Assembly: GCA_018195615.1 (NCBI GenBank)
Contig: JAGTPG010000001.1
Location: 1,178,001 to 1,242,000, forward strand
Direction: 5' to 3'
DNA length: 64,000 bases
From: Streptomyces tuirus
GTDB lineage: Bacteria > Actinomycetota > Actinomycetes > Streptomycetales > Streptomycetaceae
Part shown: positions 19,978 to 28,663 of the stretch, one piece after another
Position numbering within the stretch: position 1 is the first letter of the stretch
Layout of the letters: each line of letters begins with the position of its first letter
Notes under the pieces: model-generated
Told to the model about the DNA's origin: nothing
Databases searched by the model: none
Seen by the model: the letters and a program-made list of their open reading frames with translations, nothing else
Made by a program: the position numbers and the translations under genes

Positions 19978-21260
19978 TCAGCCCCACGGCAGCCACGCCC
20001 GTACTTCGAACCCGCCCTCCGGCGTGCGGCCGTGCTCCAGTCGGCCGCCCGCGAGGGTCGCTCGCTCCGTGAGGCCGATCAGGCCCTGGCCGGAGCCGGG
20101 CACAGGCGGCACCTCGCCCTCGGGGGGAGGGTTGCGCACGGAGACGGTGAGGCCGTCGCCCGGCGCGCCGGTGACGGACACCGTGACCTCCGTGCCGGGG
20201 GCGTGCTTGCGGGCGTTGGTCAGGCCCTCCTGGGCGATCCGGTAGACGGTGCGGCCGACGGAGGGCGGGACGGCGGCGGGATCGCTGACGCGGTGCTCCA
20301 GGCAGACCTTCATGCCGGCCTCCCGGGACTCGGCGACCAGGGTGTCCAGCGCCCCGAGCGTCGGCTGCGGTCGGCCGGTGTCGTCCGGCTCCCCCGCCCG
20401 CAGCACGCCGATGATCTCCCGCAGGTCCTGCAGGGCCTCGTGCGCGCTCTCCCGGATCACTCCCGCGGCCCGGGCCGTCTCGGCCGGGGCGCGTCGGGCC
20501 GGAACTCCAGGGCGCCCGCGTGCACGCTCAGCAGGGTCAGGCGGTGGGCGAGCACGTCGTGCATCTCCCGCGCGATGGCCTCTCGGGCGAGCCGCTGCGC
20601 CTGTTCGGCCCGCAGTTGTGCCTCGGTCTCGGCCCGCCGGGCACGGTCCCTGAGGCTCAGCAGAAGCTGCCGCTTGGCCCGTACGAACATGCCCCAGCCG
20701 ACGATCGCCACGGTGAGCAGCACGGCGAAGAGCACGCTCACCAGGTAGGGGATGTCCGCGTCGGGGCGAATCCAGTAGTAGAGCGGGGCCAGCGCCGCGT
20801 TGACGCCGCCCACCCAGGCCACGTAGCGGAAGGGGCGGTGCACGGCGAGGGTGAACAGGGCGATCACGCCCGCGCCGCCCGCGGTGTCCGAGACGAAGGT
20901 GACGGGGGTCATCGCCACGGCCAGCCCCAGTGGCCAGCGTCGCCGCAGCCACACCGTCGCGCAGGACAGCGCGCCGATCACCTGGTCGACGACGGCCAGT
21001 CCGTGCGGCACATGGGGGTTGTCGGTGAGCGCCTCGACGGCCGTCACACCCACCACGACGGCCAGCAGGAAGCAGGAGAAGTCGACGACCCAGTCGCGGG
21101 CGGTGCGCCGGGGCCGTCGCCCGGCCCGTGCGGCGTCGGGGTCGAGTTCGTGGAGCAGGGCGGACGGGATGAACCACCTGGGCCCGGTGAAGAGCGCGGG
21201 TGTCTCCTCCGCCGGCACCGGGGAGGCCTGCCCCGCGTCGTCACCACTCACGGTCGACAA
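19978..21260 (-). CDS. Two-component sensor histidine kinase (HisKA_3/NarL type), one frameshift
   Basis: The start is ATG 21260. The N-terminal region has four to six membrane segments (WVVDFSCFLLAVVVGVTAVE, VSVLFAVLLTVAIVGWGMF), then a coiled linker and the HisKA_3 dimerisation helix with the phospho-His in AIAREMHDVLAHRLTLLSVH. After a base lost near 20490, the frame continues AGVIRESAHEALQDLREIIG and the HATPase fold: AQEGLTNARKHAPG (N box) and GQGLIGLTERATLAGG (G box), ending GFEVRAWLPWG. Repaired length is 427 residues. It belongs to the family that pairs with NarL-type regulators such as the one at 10721-11410; the partner gene normally lies directly downstream. Its signal is unknown. 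Confidence 0.88.
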
Positions 21261-21429
21261 ATCTACGCAGCCGGGCCGCGTTCCACGTCTCCTCGGGCGG
21301 GATCGTCGACCAAAGTCGCCGCGCCGCAGACTTTCGGTGCGGCCGGTGGAACGGAACAGGGACTTCCGTCCCCGGGTGCTCGCCCCGCGGCCGATGTGCG
21401 TGGGGGGTCCGCGGGGCGAGGCTCAGGGC

Positions 21430-21630
21430 ATGAAACAGGTACTGGAGGTTCTCGGCTTCCTCGCCCTGGTGCAGGGCGTGGCGGGCCTGGTGCACGAGTT
21501 CACCGACTGGAACTGGGGCCTCGTGCAGCGACTGGGGTTCCTCGACGGCTACGAGGTCTACGCGAGCGTCGCCCTGCTCGTGCTGGGCATCGCGCTGTTC
21601 GCGGCCGCCGGGAGCCGGAAGTCCGCCTGA
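21430..21630 (+). CDS. Small two-helix membrane protein
   Basis: ATG 21430 opens a 66-residue protein, MKQVLEVLGFLALVQGVAG..., with two hydrophobic segments (about residues 4-20 and 44-61) separated by a Trp-rich polar loop (EFTDWNWGLVQR). High third-position GC supports real coding. It ends AAAGSRKSA, with basic residues on the cytoplasmic side. Streptomyces carry many such short membrane proteins. No function can be assigned, and the neighbours give no hint. Confidence 0.65.
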   Translation: MKQVLEVLGFLALVQGVAGLVHEFTDWNWGLVQRLGFLDGYEVYASVALLVLGIALFAAAGSRKSA

Positions 21631-21648
21631 GCTGTCGGACGGACGTCC

Positions 21649-22044
21649 TCAGCAGCCGTAGTCGACCAGGTCGAACGAGGCGTAGTGATCGGCTGTGTAG
21701 TAGTCCTCCTGGTTCCTCTCCCCGGTGACGATGCGGCGCGCACCGCGCGTGTCGGAGCCGGGGGTGATGACCGTGTACTCGTGGTAGTAGCCGGACGACT
21801 GGCCGGGCAGGATGCCTTCCCGGTTCTGGAAGACGGTGCCGTCCTGCTCGAACGGGAAGGGGCCGCCCTGCTCGATCAGGTCGAGCGTGTCGTGGGCCTG
21901 GGACGGCAGGTCGCTGTAGCAGATGTCACCGACGGCGGTGGGGGCCGCGTCGGCCGTGGTGGCGGAGACGGTGCCGCCGACGAGGAGGGCGGACAGGAGG
22001 GCGGCTGCTGCGCCGAGCCGCGAGGCGCGTGGGGGGAAATTCAT
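21649..22044 (-). CDS. Secreted guanyl-specific ribonuclease (RNase Sa/N1 family)
   Basis: The 131-residue precursor has a Sec signal peptide (basic start, hydrophobic core AAAALLSALLVGGTVSA, AxA-type cleavage near ADA) and a ~96-residue mature domain very close to Streptomyces RNase Sa. The mature part holds PFPFEQDGTVFQNREG, the catalytic Glu in YYHEYTVITPG, the catalytic Arg in RGARRIVTGE and the catalytic His in ADHYASFDLVDYGC. The Cys in GDICYSDL and the final Cys match the family's single disulfide. It cleaves RNA after guanosine outside the cell. A barstar-like inhibitor usually protects producers; none lies next to this gene. The gene ends 16 bp from the preceding small membrane protein, convergently. 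Confidence 0.95.
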   Translation of the reverse strand: MNFPPRASRLGAAAALLSALLVGGTVSATTADAAPTAVGDICYSDLPSQAHDTLDLIEQGGPFPFEQDGTVFQNREGILPGQSSGYYHEYTVITPGSDTRGARRIVTGERNQEDYYTADHYASFDLVDYGC

Positions 22045-22195
22045 GCGCTCATGATGACGCGCGTAGACAGTGGCATGTCAATGACAAGCTTGAAGAATTT
22101 GCTGTGAAGTCCCTTGCGTTCGCGGGCGGTTACCTGCCTACCGGCGTCCGCGCACCCTGTTCACCAGGGCGGATGCGGACGCCGGAGCAGGACGG

Positions 22196-22822
22196 CTACG
22201 CGTCCTCCGGCAGGCCGAACTCGCCGTACGCCGGGCGGCCCGCCAGGTCGTACGCCTGGATCGAGACGCCCGCGCCGGTGACACTCCCCCCTGCATGCCG
22301 GAACGCGGTCGGTACGGCGCCTTCCGGGAACAGCCGGAAGCCGGTGCCGAGCACGACCGGGAAGGTCAGCAGGTGGAGGGTGTCGACGAGGTCGAGCGCC
22401 AGCAGGGACCGGACCAGAGCGCCGCTGCCGTGCACCTGGACCTCCCCGTCGGTGCGCTCCTTCAGGGCGGTGACCTCCTTGGCGAGGTCACCGGAGAGCA
22501 CGGTGGTGCCCGCCCACTCCGGGTCCGTCAGCGTCGAGGAGGGGACGTACTTCGGCAGTGAGTTGAGCTTCGAGGCGACCGGATCGCCGGGGTCGGTCAC
22601 CTTCGGCCAGAACGTGCTGAAGATGTCGTAGGTGCGGCGCCCGAGCAGGAACGCGCCCGGGCGCGCGAAGACCTCGTCGATGAACCGGCCGAAGTCCTCG
22701 TCGGCGTACGGAAAGCTCCAGCCGCCGTGGGTGAAGCCCCCGCGGGTGTCCTCCTGCGGGCCGCCGGGGGCCTGGTAGACGCCGTCGAGGGTGACGAAGA
22801 GGGTGGAGACGAGCTTGCCCAT
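22196..22822 (-). CDS. Dihydrofolate reductase-family protein (RibD C-terminal domain)
   Basis: The 208-residue protein starts MGKLVSTLFVTLDGVYQAPGG, typical of the YyaP/RibD_C family. It continues with FARPGAFLLGRRTYDIFSTFWP, then VLSGDLAKEVTALKER, VHGSGALVRSLLALDLVD and the TFPVVLGTGFRLFP strand. These are single-domain NADPH-dependent reductase-like proteins of mostly unknown substrate, often annotated as dihydrofolate reductase but without folate pathway context. It is divergent from the short-chain dehydrogenase, with about 165 bp between them. No regulator is adjacent. Confidence 0.9.
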   Translation of the reverse strand: MGKLVSTLFVTLDGVYQAPGGPQEDTRGGFTHGGWSFPYADEDFGRFIDEVFARPGAFLLGRRTYDIFSTFWPKVTDPGDPVASKLNSLPKYVPSSTLTDPEWAGTTVLSGDLAKEVTALKERTDGEVQVHGSGALVRSLLALDLVDTLHLLTFPVVLGTGFRLFPEGAVPTAFRHAGGSVTGAGVSIQAYDLAGRPAYGEFGLPEDA

Positions 22823-22988
22823 GACGGGTGCCTTTCTTCCCGGAACGAATGGGTCTGAGCGGATGCGTCTGCTGTCATCGGTTCAGACCCCGTCGGCACC
22901 CGCAACTCATCGCTGGGCCGTACGGCCCCGGGACGTCCATGTCCGTTCGCCGCCAGCATCGTCGTCCCGCTGCCGCTGGGATGGACGC

Positions 22989-23732
22989 ATGACTTCACAA
23001 GGAACTCTGCACGGCAAGGTGGCACTCGTGACCGGCGGCAGCCGGGGCATCGGGGCGGCGACGGCTCTGCGACTGGCCCGGGAGGGCGCGGACGTCGCCG
23101 TCGGCTATGTGAACGGCAAGGAGGCGGCCGAGGACGTCGTACGGGCCGTGGAGGCGCTGGGGCGCCGGGCGGTCGCGGTGCGGGCGGACGCGGCGGACGC
23201 CGCCGACGCGGCCGGGGTGGTGACGGCGGCGGCCGAGGCGCTGGGCGGTCTCGACGTCCTGGTGAACAACGCGGGCGTGGGGATGCTCGGGCCGCTGGAG
23301 ACCCTGTCGCTCGCGGACGTGGACCGCGTCCTCGCCGTCAACGTACGCGGTGTCTTCCTGACCTCCCAGGCCGCCGCCGCGCGGATGCCGGAGGGCGGGC
23401 GGATCATCACGATCGGCAGTTGCATGGCGCAGCGCGTGCCCGGGCCCGGCGGAACGCTCTACGCGATGAGCAAGGCAGCCTTGGCCGGTCTGACGAAGGC
23501 GCTGGCCAGGGAGCTGGGCGGGCGCGGGATCACCGCGAATCTCGTCCTGCCGGGCCCGACGGACACCGACATGAACCCGGCCGACGGGCCGTACGCGTCC
23601 GGCCAGGCGGCGATGACCGCGCTGGGCCGGTTCGGGACGGCGGACGAGGTGGCGTCGACGGTGGCGTATCTGGCCGGGGCGACGTATGTGACCGGGGCGG
23701 AGTTCGCCGTGGACGGCGGGCACGCGGCGTGA
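22989..23732 (+). CDS. Short-chain dehydrogenase/reductase (3-oxoacyl-ACP reductase-like)
   Basis: ATG 22989 (MTSQGTLHGKVALVTGG) gives a 247-residue classical SDR. Visible are the cofactor motif TGGSRGIGAA, NNAGVGMLG, the catalytic Ser in ITIGSCMAQ, the Tyr-x-x-x-Lys pair in LYAMSKAALAGL, and the C-terminal VTGAEFAVDGGHAA typical of FabG-like members. A longer frame to 22791 lacks coding character. The enzyme reduces or oxidises a carbonyl with NAD(P)H in the cytoplasm; its substrate is unknown. It faces the allantoicase gene across a strong terminator hairpin. Confidence 0.9.
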   Translation: MTSQGTLHGKVALVTGGSRGIGAATALRLAREGADVAVGYVNGKEAAEDVVRAVEALGRRAVAVRADAADAADAAGVVTAAAEALGGLDVLVNNAGVGMLGPLETLSLADVDRVLAVNVRGVFLTSQAAAARMPEGGRIITIGSCMAQRVPGPGGTLYAMSKAALAGLTKALARELGGRGITANLVLPGPTDTDMNPADGPYASGQAAMTALGRFGTADEVASTVAYLAGATYVTGAEFAVDGGHAA

Positions 23733-23737
23733 GGCGC

Positions 23738-23776
23738 GTGGGGCGCACCGGCGCTGTCGGGCCGGTGCGCCCCCAC
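23738..23776. terminator. Bidirectional hairpin between SDR and allantoicase
   Basis: GTGGGGCGCACCGGC (23738-23752) pairs with GCCGGTGCGCCCCCAC (23761-23776) around an 8-base loop, with a single bulged base. It lies between two convergent stops, as a shared terminator would. Confidence 0.75.
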
Positions 23777-23789
23777 GGGTCGACGTGGC

Positions 23790-24905
23790 TCAGCCACCCA
23801 GCTCCTGGTGGCGTGCCGCCAGGCGCGTCGTGCCCTCCTCGGTCAGCGAGCCGAAGAGGCGCAGGCGGGAGATGCCGCCGTCCGGGAAGATGTCCACGCG
23901 CGCGTGCGTGCCGACGGCCGGGGCCGGGAGCACGAAGCGGTGGTCGGTGTCGGGCTGCAGGCGTGTGCGGGGCAGGATCTCCCGCCACTCGCCGTCCTCT
24001 CCGTCGCGCACGGACACCGAGGCCCAGCCGGCGCTGTTGCCCTTGAGGTACGCGGTGTCGATCTCCAGGGCACGGACCTGGGCCTGGGCGGCCAGCCGGT
24101 ACCGGATCCAGTCGTGGCCCCGGTCGCGCCGGCGGCGGGTCTCCCAGCCGTCGTCCATCTTGCGGGAGCGGCCCGGCTGGATGGTGTTGGTGGCGGGCGA
24201 GTAGAAGAGGTTGGAGGCGTCCTCGACCTGGCCGCCGTTCTCCAGGGCGACGACGTCGAAGGTGCCCAGTACGGCCAGCCACTCGGGGTCCGGGACGACC
24301 TCGCCGTACACGCGCAGGCGGGCGATGCCGCCGTCGGGGTGCTGGTTGACCCGGAGGTGGGTGAAGCGCTGCTCGACGGCGACGGCGAAACCGTTCGCCG
24401 CGTGGCCGCCGACCGGGGTGCGCGGGACCAGGGTCGTCCACTTCACGTCGTCGCCGAGGAGCTCCTCGGGCGACGGGAAGCCCGGCACGCAGGCGCCCTC
24501 GACGGACACGGCCTGCGGGTAGTTGCCCCGGAAGTGCGCGGTGTCGACGACGATGCCGCGGACCACCCCGGGTGCGCCGAGGCGGACCAGCGCCCAGTCG
24601 TGGTCCTCGGCGGTCGGCCACGGGTGGTCGGCGGACGCCCCCCGGCGGCGGCGCGTCTCCCAGCCGTCCATGACCTTGCCCTTGTGCCCGAAGTGCTCGG
24701 GGTCGAACTCGGCGCGCTCGGGCACCAGCAGGTTCTCGCGCTGGGCGAAGAACTCGTCGTTGGCGGCGATGACACCGGCGCCGAGGTGCCGGTCGGCGAG
24801 GTTGGCGTACTGGGTGAAGGGGAAGTCGGCGGTGCGGTAGTCCGCGTACGGGTCGCCGCCTCCGTAGGGGTTCGCGTCGCCGGTGAAGCTGGGAATCGCC
24901 GTCAC
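23790..24905 (-). CDS. alc: Allantoicase
   Basis: The 371-residue protein is built of two similar jelly-roll halves, each with the family hallmark DGWETRRRR (about residues 80 and 248) and an FPDGGISRLRLFG / HPDGGIARLRVYG pair. It hydrolyses allantoate to ureidoglycolate and urea in the cytoplasm. It starts 37 bp after the allantoinase stop on the same strand, so the two form an operon that carries allantoin through two steps. The operator pairs upstream of allantoinase should control both. No downstream ureidoglycolate lyase is found in the window. Confidence 0.96.
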   Translation of the reverse strand: MTAIPSFTGDANPYGGGDPYADYRTADFPFTQYANLADRHLGAGVIAANDEFFAQRENLLVPERAEFDPEHFGHKGKVMDGWETRRRRGASADHPWPTAEDHDWALVRLGAPGVVRGIVVDTAHFRGNYPQAVSVEGACVPGFPSPEELLGDDVKWTTLVPRTPVGGHAANGFAVAVEQRFTHLRVNQHPDGGIARLRVYGEVVPDPEWLAVLGTFDVVALENGGQVEDASNLFYSPATNTIQPGRSRKMDDGWETRRRRDRGHDWIRYRLAAQAQVRALEIDTAYLKGNSAGWASVSVRDGEDGEWREILPRTRLQPDTDHRFVLPAPAVGTHARVDIFPDGGISRLRLFGSLTEEGTTRLAARHQELGG

Positions 24906-24942
24906 GGTGATCAGATCTGCCTTTCGCGGTCCGGTATGGGAT

Positions 24943-26283
24943 TCAGTGGGTCCGGGTGAGGAGTTGCCCCTTCGGCTCGGTGAACTCGCCGTCGGCGACG
25001 ATGCGCTGACCGCGCAGCCAGGTGGACTTCACGACGCCGTACAGGGTCCTGCCCGCGTACGCCGTGACGTGGTTGCGGTGCTGGAGGGCCGCGGGGTCGA
25101 CGGTGAAGGTCTCGTCGGGGGCGAGGACGGCGAAGTCGGCGTCGTGGCCCGGCGCGATGGCGCCCTTGCGGGTGTCGAGGCCCACCAGTGCGGCCGTGTG
25201 CGAGGACATCCAGCGGACCACGTCCGCCAGTTCGTGGCCGCGCCTGCGCGCCTCGGTCCACACCGCGGCCAGGCTGAGCTGGAGCCCGGAGATGCCGCCC
25301 CAGGCCGTGGCGAAGTCGTCCGTCTTCAGGTCGGCCGTGGACGGGGAGTGGTCGGTGACGACGCAGTCGATGGTGCCGTCGGCGAGGGCCCGCCAGAGCA
25401 GGTCCTGGTTGGCGGCCTCGCGGATCGGCGGGCAGCACTTGAACTCACTGGCGCCGTCGGGCACTTCCTCGGCGGTGAGGGTCAGGTAGTGGGGGCAGGT
25501 CTCCACGGTGAGCCGTACGCCTTCCGCCTTCGCCTCGGCGATCAACGGCAGGGCGTCGCTGGAGGACAGGTGCAGGACGTGCACGCGCGCGTGGAGGGCC
25601 TTCGCCTCGCGGATGAGCTGGGCGATGGCGGTGTCCTCGGCGTCCCGGGGGCGGGAGGCGAGGAAGTCGGCGTACTTCGGACCGCCCTGCTGGGGGGCCG
25701 AGGAGAGCAGGTGCGGGTCCTCGGCGTGCACGATGAGCAGCCCGTCGAAGGCGGCGATCTCCGCCATGGAGCGGGCGAGCGGATCGCGCTCGAGGTGCGG
25801 GAACTCGTCCACGCCGGACGGCGACAGGAACGCCTTGAAGCCGAAGACGCCTGCCTCGTGCAGCGGGCGCAGGTCCTTGATGTTGTCCGGCAGGGCGCCG
25901 CCCCAGAAGCCGACGTCGATGTGCGCCTTGTCGGCGGCGACCCGCTGCTTCGTACGGAGGTGCGCGACGGTCGTGGTCGGCGGGAGGGAGTTGAGGGGCA
26001 TGTCGACGAGCGTGGTGATCCCGCCGGCCGCGGCGGCGCGGGTGGCGGTCCAGAAGCCCTCCCACTCGGTGCGGCCGGGGTCGTTGACATGCACGTGGGT
26101 GTCGACCAGGCCGGGCAGCAGGACGTGGTCGCCCAGGTCCTCCAGGCGGGCACCCTCCGGTACGGGTGCGTCGTACGGGAGGACGGCCGTGATCGTGCCG
26201 GCGGCGACCGCGACCGAAGCGGCGCGTGTCCCCTCGGGAGTGATGACCCGCGTCGAGCGCAGCACCAGTTCAGCGTCGGACAC
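24943..26283 (-). CDS. allB: Allantoinase
   Basis: The 446-residue amidohydrolase opens the hydantoin ring of allantoin to allantoate. Metal-site residues are visible: [10 protein letters not shown] (His63, His65), the carboxylated-Lys region [26 protein letters not shown], and the catalytic Asp in [10 protein letters not shown]. It ends [18 protein letters not shown], the usual second beta-sandwich. It is first in the allB-alc operon and divergent from the IclR-type regulator. An operator half-overlapping its leader (26309-26323, 26 bp before the ATG) suggests direct repression. Confidence 0.97.
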   Translation of the reverse strand: MSDAELVLRSTRVITPEGTRAASVAVAAGTITAVLPYDAPVPEGARLEDLGDHVLLPGLVDTHVHVNDPGRTEWEGFWTATRAAAAGGITTLVDMPLNSLPPTTTVAHLRTKQRVAADKAHIDVGFWGGALPDNIKDLRPLHEAGVFGFKAFLSPSGVDEFPHLERDPLARSMAEIAAFDGLLIVHAEDPHLLSSAPQQGGPKYADFLASRPRDAEDTAIAQLIREAKALHARVHVLHLSSSDALPLIAEAKAEGVRLTVETCPHYLTLTAEEVPDGASEFKCCPPIREAANQDLLWRALADGTIDCVVTDHSPSTADLKTDDFATAWGGISGLQLSLAAVWTEARRRGHELADVVRWMSSHTAALVGLDTRKGAIAPGHDADFAVLAPDETFTVDPAALQHRNHVTAYAGRTLYGVVKSTWLRGQRIVADGEFTEPKGQLLTRTH

Positions 26284-26308
26284 CCGAACCCCTTTGCTTC
26301 CGGCCTAC

Positions 26309-26323
26309 TTCCGCGAAACGGAA
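26309..26323. promoter_or_regulatory. AllR-type operator at the allB start
   Basis: TTCCGCGAAACGGAA is a palindrome with five-base arms TTCCG/CGGAA and a five-base centre, 26 bp upstream of the allB ATG. It matches the 15-bp motif found at the allR, aceB, hyi and gcl promoters in this window. Confidence 0.75.
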
Positions 26324-26324
26324 T

Positions 26325-26339
26325 TCAACTTTCTGTTGA
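26325..26339. promoter_or_regulatory. Second palindrome type at the allB promoter
   Basis: TCAAC-TTTCT-GTTGA, extended by one base each side to TTCAAC/GTTGAA, lies directly beside the AllR-type site. The same arms and five-base spacing occur before uraD (51015-51029). The regulator is unknown. Confidence 0.55.
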
Positions 26340-26417
26340 AGGAGTCTTCACTCCCTCTCCCGCGCCGTCAAGGGCACACTGGACTACTGCGGCTGCCGGG
26401 CGACCACTCCTGGACGT

Positions 26418-26453
26418 TTCCACAAAGCGGAAGTAAACTTCCAACACGCAGAA
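26418..26453. promoter_or_regulatory. Tandem AllR-type operators, allR side
   Basis: TTCCACAAAGCGGAA (26418-26432) and TTCCAACACGCAGAA (26439-26453) are two copies of the 15-bp motif at exactly 21 bp. They lie 80-115 bp upstream of the allR start, which suggests autoregulation or control of the divergent allB promoter. Confidence 0.7.
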
Positions 26454-26532
26454 CGTAGCTACGCACAAGCGAGGAGTCAACCGACTGCCGGGTAGGCTTC
26501 TGCTCTTCCGCCAGTCCCGAAAGGAACGCGCC

Positions 26533-27330
26533 GTGCCGACGTCCAGCGCCAGCACCACCGACTCCGCCCGGTCCTCCGCCAACGGCGGGGTCCAGTCCCT
26601 GGAGCGCGCCTTCGACCTTCTCGAACGGATGGCGGACGCGGGCGGCGAGGTCGGACTGAGCGAGCTGTCCGCGAGCAGCGGGCTGCCCCTGCCGACCATC
26701 CACCGCCTGATGCGCACGCTGGTGGCCTGCGGGTACGTACGTCAGCAGCCCAACCGCCGGTACGCGCTCGGCCCGCGCCTGATCCGCCTCGGCGAGTCCG
26801 CCTCCCGACTGCTGGGCACCTGGGCGCGCCCCTATCTCGCCCGGCTGGTCGAGGAGACCGGCGAGACGGCGAACATGGCGCTGCTGGACGGGGACGAGAT
26901 CGTCTACGTGGCGCAGGTGCCGTCGAAGCACTCGATGCGCATGTTCACGGAGGTCGGCCGGCGCGTGCTGCCGCACTCCACGGGCGTGGGCAAGGCACTG
27001 CTCGCCGGTTTCCCGCCGGAGGAGGTGCGCGCGCTGCTCGCCCGCACGGGCATGCCCGCCGCGACGGAGAAGACGATCACCACGCCCGACGGGTTCCTCG
27101 CGGCCCTGGAGGACGTGCGCAGCCAGGGCTACGCCATCGACGACAACGAGCAGGAGATCGGCGTCCGCTGTCTGGCGGTCCCGGTGCCCGACTCACCCAC
27201 CGCCGCGGCCATCTCCATCTCCGGCCCGGCGGGGCGCGTCACGGAGGCGGCGACGGACAAGATCGTCCCGGTCCTCCAGCAGATCGCCGGCGAGCTCTCC
27301 GAAGCCCTGGCCAGCCAGAGCCCCGCGTGA
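26533..27330 (+). CDS. allR: IclR-family regulator of allantoin/glyoxylate genes (AllR)
   Basis: GTG 26533 begins a 265-residue IclR protein. The N-terminal winged helix (residues ~20-80) shows VQSLERAFDLLERM, LPLPTIHRLMRTLVACGYV and YALGPRLIRLG. The effector domain has VGRRVLPHSTGVGKALLAG and the C-terminal CLAVPVPDSPTAAAISISGP. AllR proteins repress the allantoin pathway; in E. coli, and as recalled in S. coelicolor, ligands such as glyoxylate or allantoate metabolites relieve repression. The gene is divergent from allB-alc, and matching operators lie at its own promoter, at aceB, hyi and gcl. It is the only IclR gene in the window. The name rests on context and family. Confidence 0.9.
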   Translation: MPTSSASTTDSARSSANGGVQSLERAFDLLERMADAGGEVGLSELSASSGLPLPTIHRLMRTLVACGYVRQQPNRRYALGPRLIRLGESASRLLGTWARPYLARLVEETGETANMALLDGDEIVYVAQVPSKHSMRMFTEVGRRVLPHSTGVGKALLAGFPPEEVRALLARTGMPAATEKTITTPDGFLAALEDVRSQGYAIDDNEQEIGVRCLAVPVPDSPTAAAISISGPAGRVTEAATDKIVPVLQQIAGELSEALASQSPA

Positions 27331-27368
27331 CGGGCCGATGACGTTCTGACGGCGCCGGCGGCCCACGA

Positions 27369-27390
27369 GTCCGGGACCGCAGGCCCGGAC
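27369..27390. terminator. Hairpin after allR
   Basis: GTCCGGG and CCCGGAC pair around an eight-base loop between the allR stop (27330) and the convergent zinc-ribbon gene stop (27401). Confidence 0.5.
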
Positions 27391-27400
27391 CGAACCGCGC

Positions 27401-28003
27401 TCAGTAGGGGCCGCCGCGGAACAACATGCTTCCGTGGTGGCGCGGACGGTCGCCGCGTTCATGGGCGGCGTCGGAGCGGTCGGTGGGCGCCGCGCGCCGG
27501 GCGAGGTCCCGAAGCGCCGCGAGACCGGCCAGCACCGTGTCACGGTGGTTCGCGGACTTCATCCAGAGCGGCAGCCGGGGGAACATCGCCATCGTCGGCG
27601 AGGTGTGACGTCGGCGCTGCGTGGCGGCCACGTAGGCGGCCAGGGCGTCGATGTGCTCCTCGTTGTACGCCCACAGGATCCGTCCCGCGCAGCGGGTCTG
27701 CAGCCACAACGGCCGCCTGAAGAAGGGGTCCTCGGTGCCGCCGGGCACGGCGCCGACCAGTCCTGCGCCCCTCTGCACGGCCGTCCGTTCGGCGACCGCG
27801 CCACAGCCCGCGCAGCTGAGCCGGCGAGGCTGGAAGAGCAGGGCGCCGAAGTGCTTCGAGGGCTCGACATCGGGCCGTGGCACGACGAGCGCGCGCCCAC
27901 CGCACCTCGGGCAGACCACGTGCACCCGATCGGTGAACCGGACGAGCCAGGTGCCGTGGTCGTCGTGGCGGACAGGTCCGGGGCGCGCGGGCTCTGAGCT
28001 CAT
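27401..28003 (-). CDS. Zinc-ribbon protein of unknown function
   Basis: ATG 28003 (MSSEPARPGPVRHDDHGTW) gives a 200-residue protein with CPRCGGRALV at about residue 31 and CAGCGAVAE at about 64, together one four-Cys zinc ribbon. A folded second half follows (PLWLQTRCAGRILWAYNEEHI, LAAYVAATQRRR, MFPRLPLWMKSANHRDTVL). It is typical of a conserved actinobacterial family without known role. It is convergent with allR and co-directional with the short gene upstream, and probably cytoplasmic. The earlier ATG at 28033 has no better ribosome site. Confidence 0.75.
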   Translation of the reverse strand: MSSEPARPGPVRHDDHGTWLVRFTDRVHVVCPRCGGRALVVPRPDVEPSKHFGALLFQPRRLSCAGCGAVAERTAVQRGAGLVGAVPGGTEDPFFRRPLWLQTRCAGRILWAYNEEHIDALAAYVAATQRRRHTSPTMAMFPRLPLWMKSANHRDTVLAGLAALRDLARRAAPTDRSDAAHERGDRPRHHGSMLFRGGPY

Positions 28004-28139
28004 GACCGACAGCCTGCCGCGCCCGGCCCGCACCGGGCGACCGGTTTCCGCCCGACGCCCTCCCCCGCTCGCCCGCCTCCGCGACTCCGCTCGCCCGCCT
28101 CCGCGACTCCGCTCGCCGGTGGGCGTGGCTCCGGTGCCG

Positions 28140-28432
28140 CTACCCCTGCCCGCGCACCGGCCCTCCGAAGAGGTCCACGGCCCGGCGCACCTCGGTGAGC
28201 TCCGGGGACAGCGCGCTCACCGAGCCGATCGCGCCGGCGATCAGCAGCAGGGAGCGGCGCAGCCGCGGGATCTCGGGGTGCCACCGGCGGCCATCGCGTC
28301 CAGCGCGGCCAGTTCCTCCTCGGCGATGCTCCGGTCGGCGAACTCACCTGGGTGGGCTGCGAGCCGACGACGCAGCCGCGCCACGGCGGAGCGTAGCTCC
28401 GTCACGCGCGGGTCCTCGTCGCCGCTGGTCAC
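28140..28432 (-). CDS. Small conserved actinobacterial protein (DUF5955-like), one frameshift
   Basis: GTG 28432 (VTSGDEDPRVTELRSAVARL) starts a ~97-residue helical protein: LRRRLAAHPGEFADRSIAEEE, LAALDAMAAGGTP. After a base lost in the four-G run at 28275-28278 it continues EIPRLRRSLLLIAGAIGSVSA and VRRAVDLFGGP to a TAG at 28140-28142. The repaired sequence matches, from memory, a family common in Streptomyces (DUF5955). It has no known function. It is co-directional with the zinc-ribbon gene, with a ~135 bp gap. Confidence 0.65.
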
Positions 28433-28663
28433 AGGCCCCTGCCGCCTCTGCTCGACGCTCCGCAACACAGTCCTCCCCCTCGCACCTCGTCGTGCGCGTG
28501 CCGGTCCGACGCGAAGTCCCCCACACCGGGCGCCGATCGGACGCCCGGCCGGTCGGTGCGGGCGACAGTAAACGACGCGGGCCACCAGACGCCAGTCCAT
28601 TGCGTCATCGACTTGTTCCGCTGCGTGACTTCTCGGCCCGAGGTCGTGCGGTATGCAGGATCC

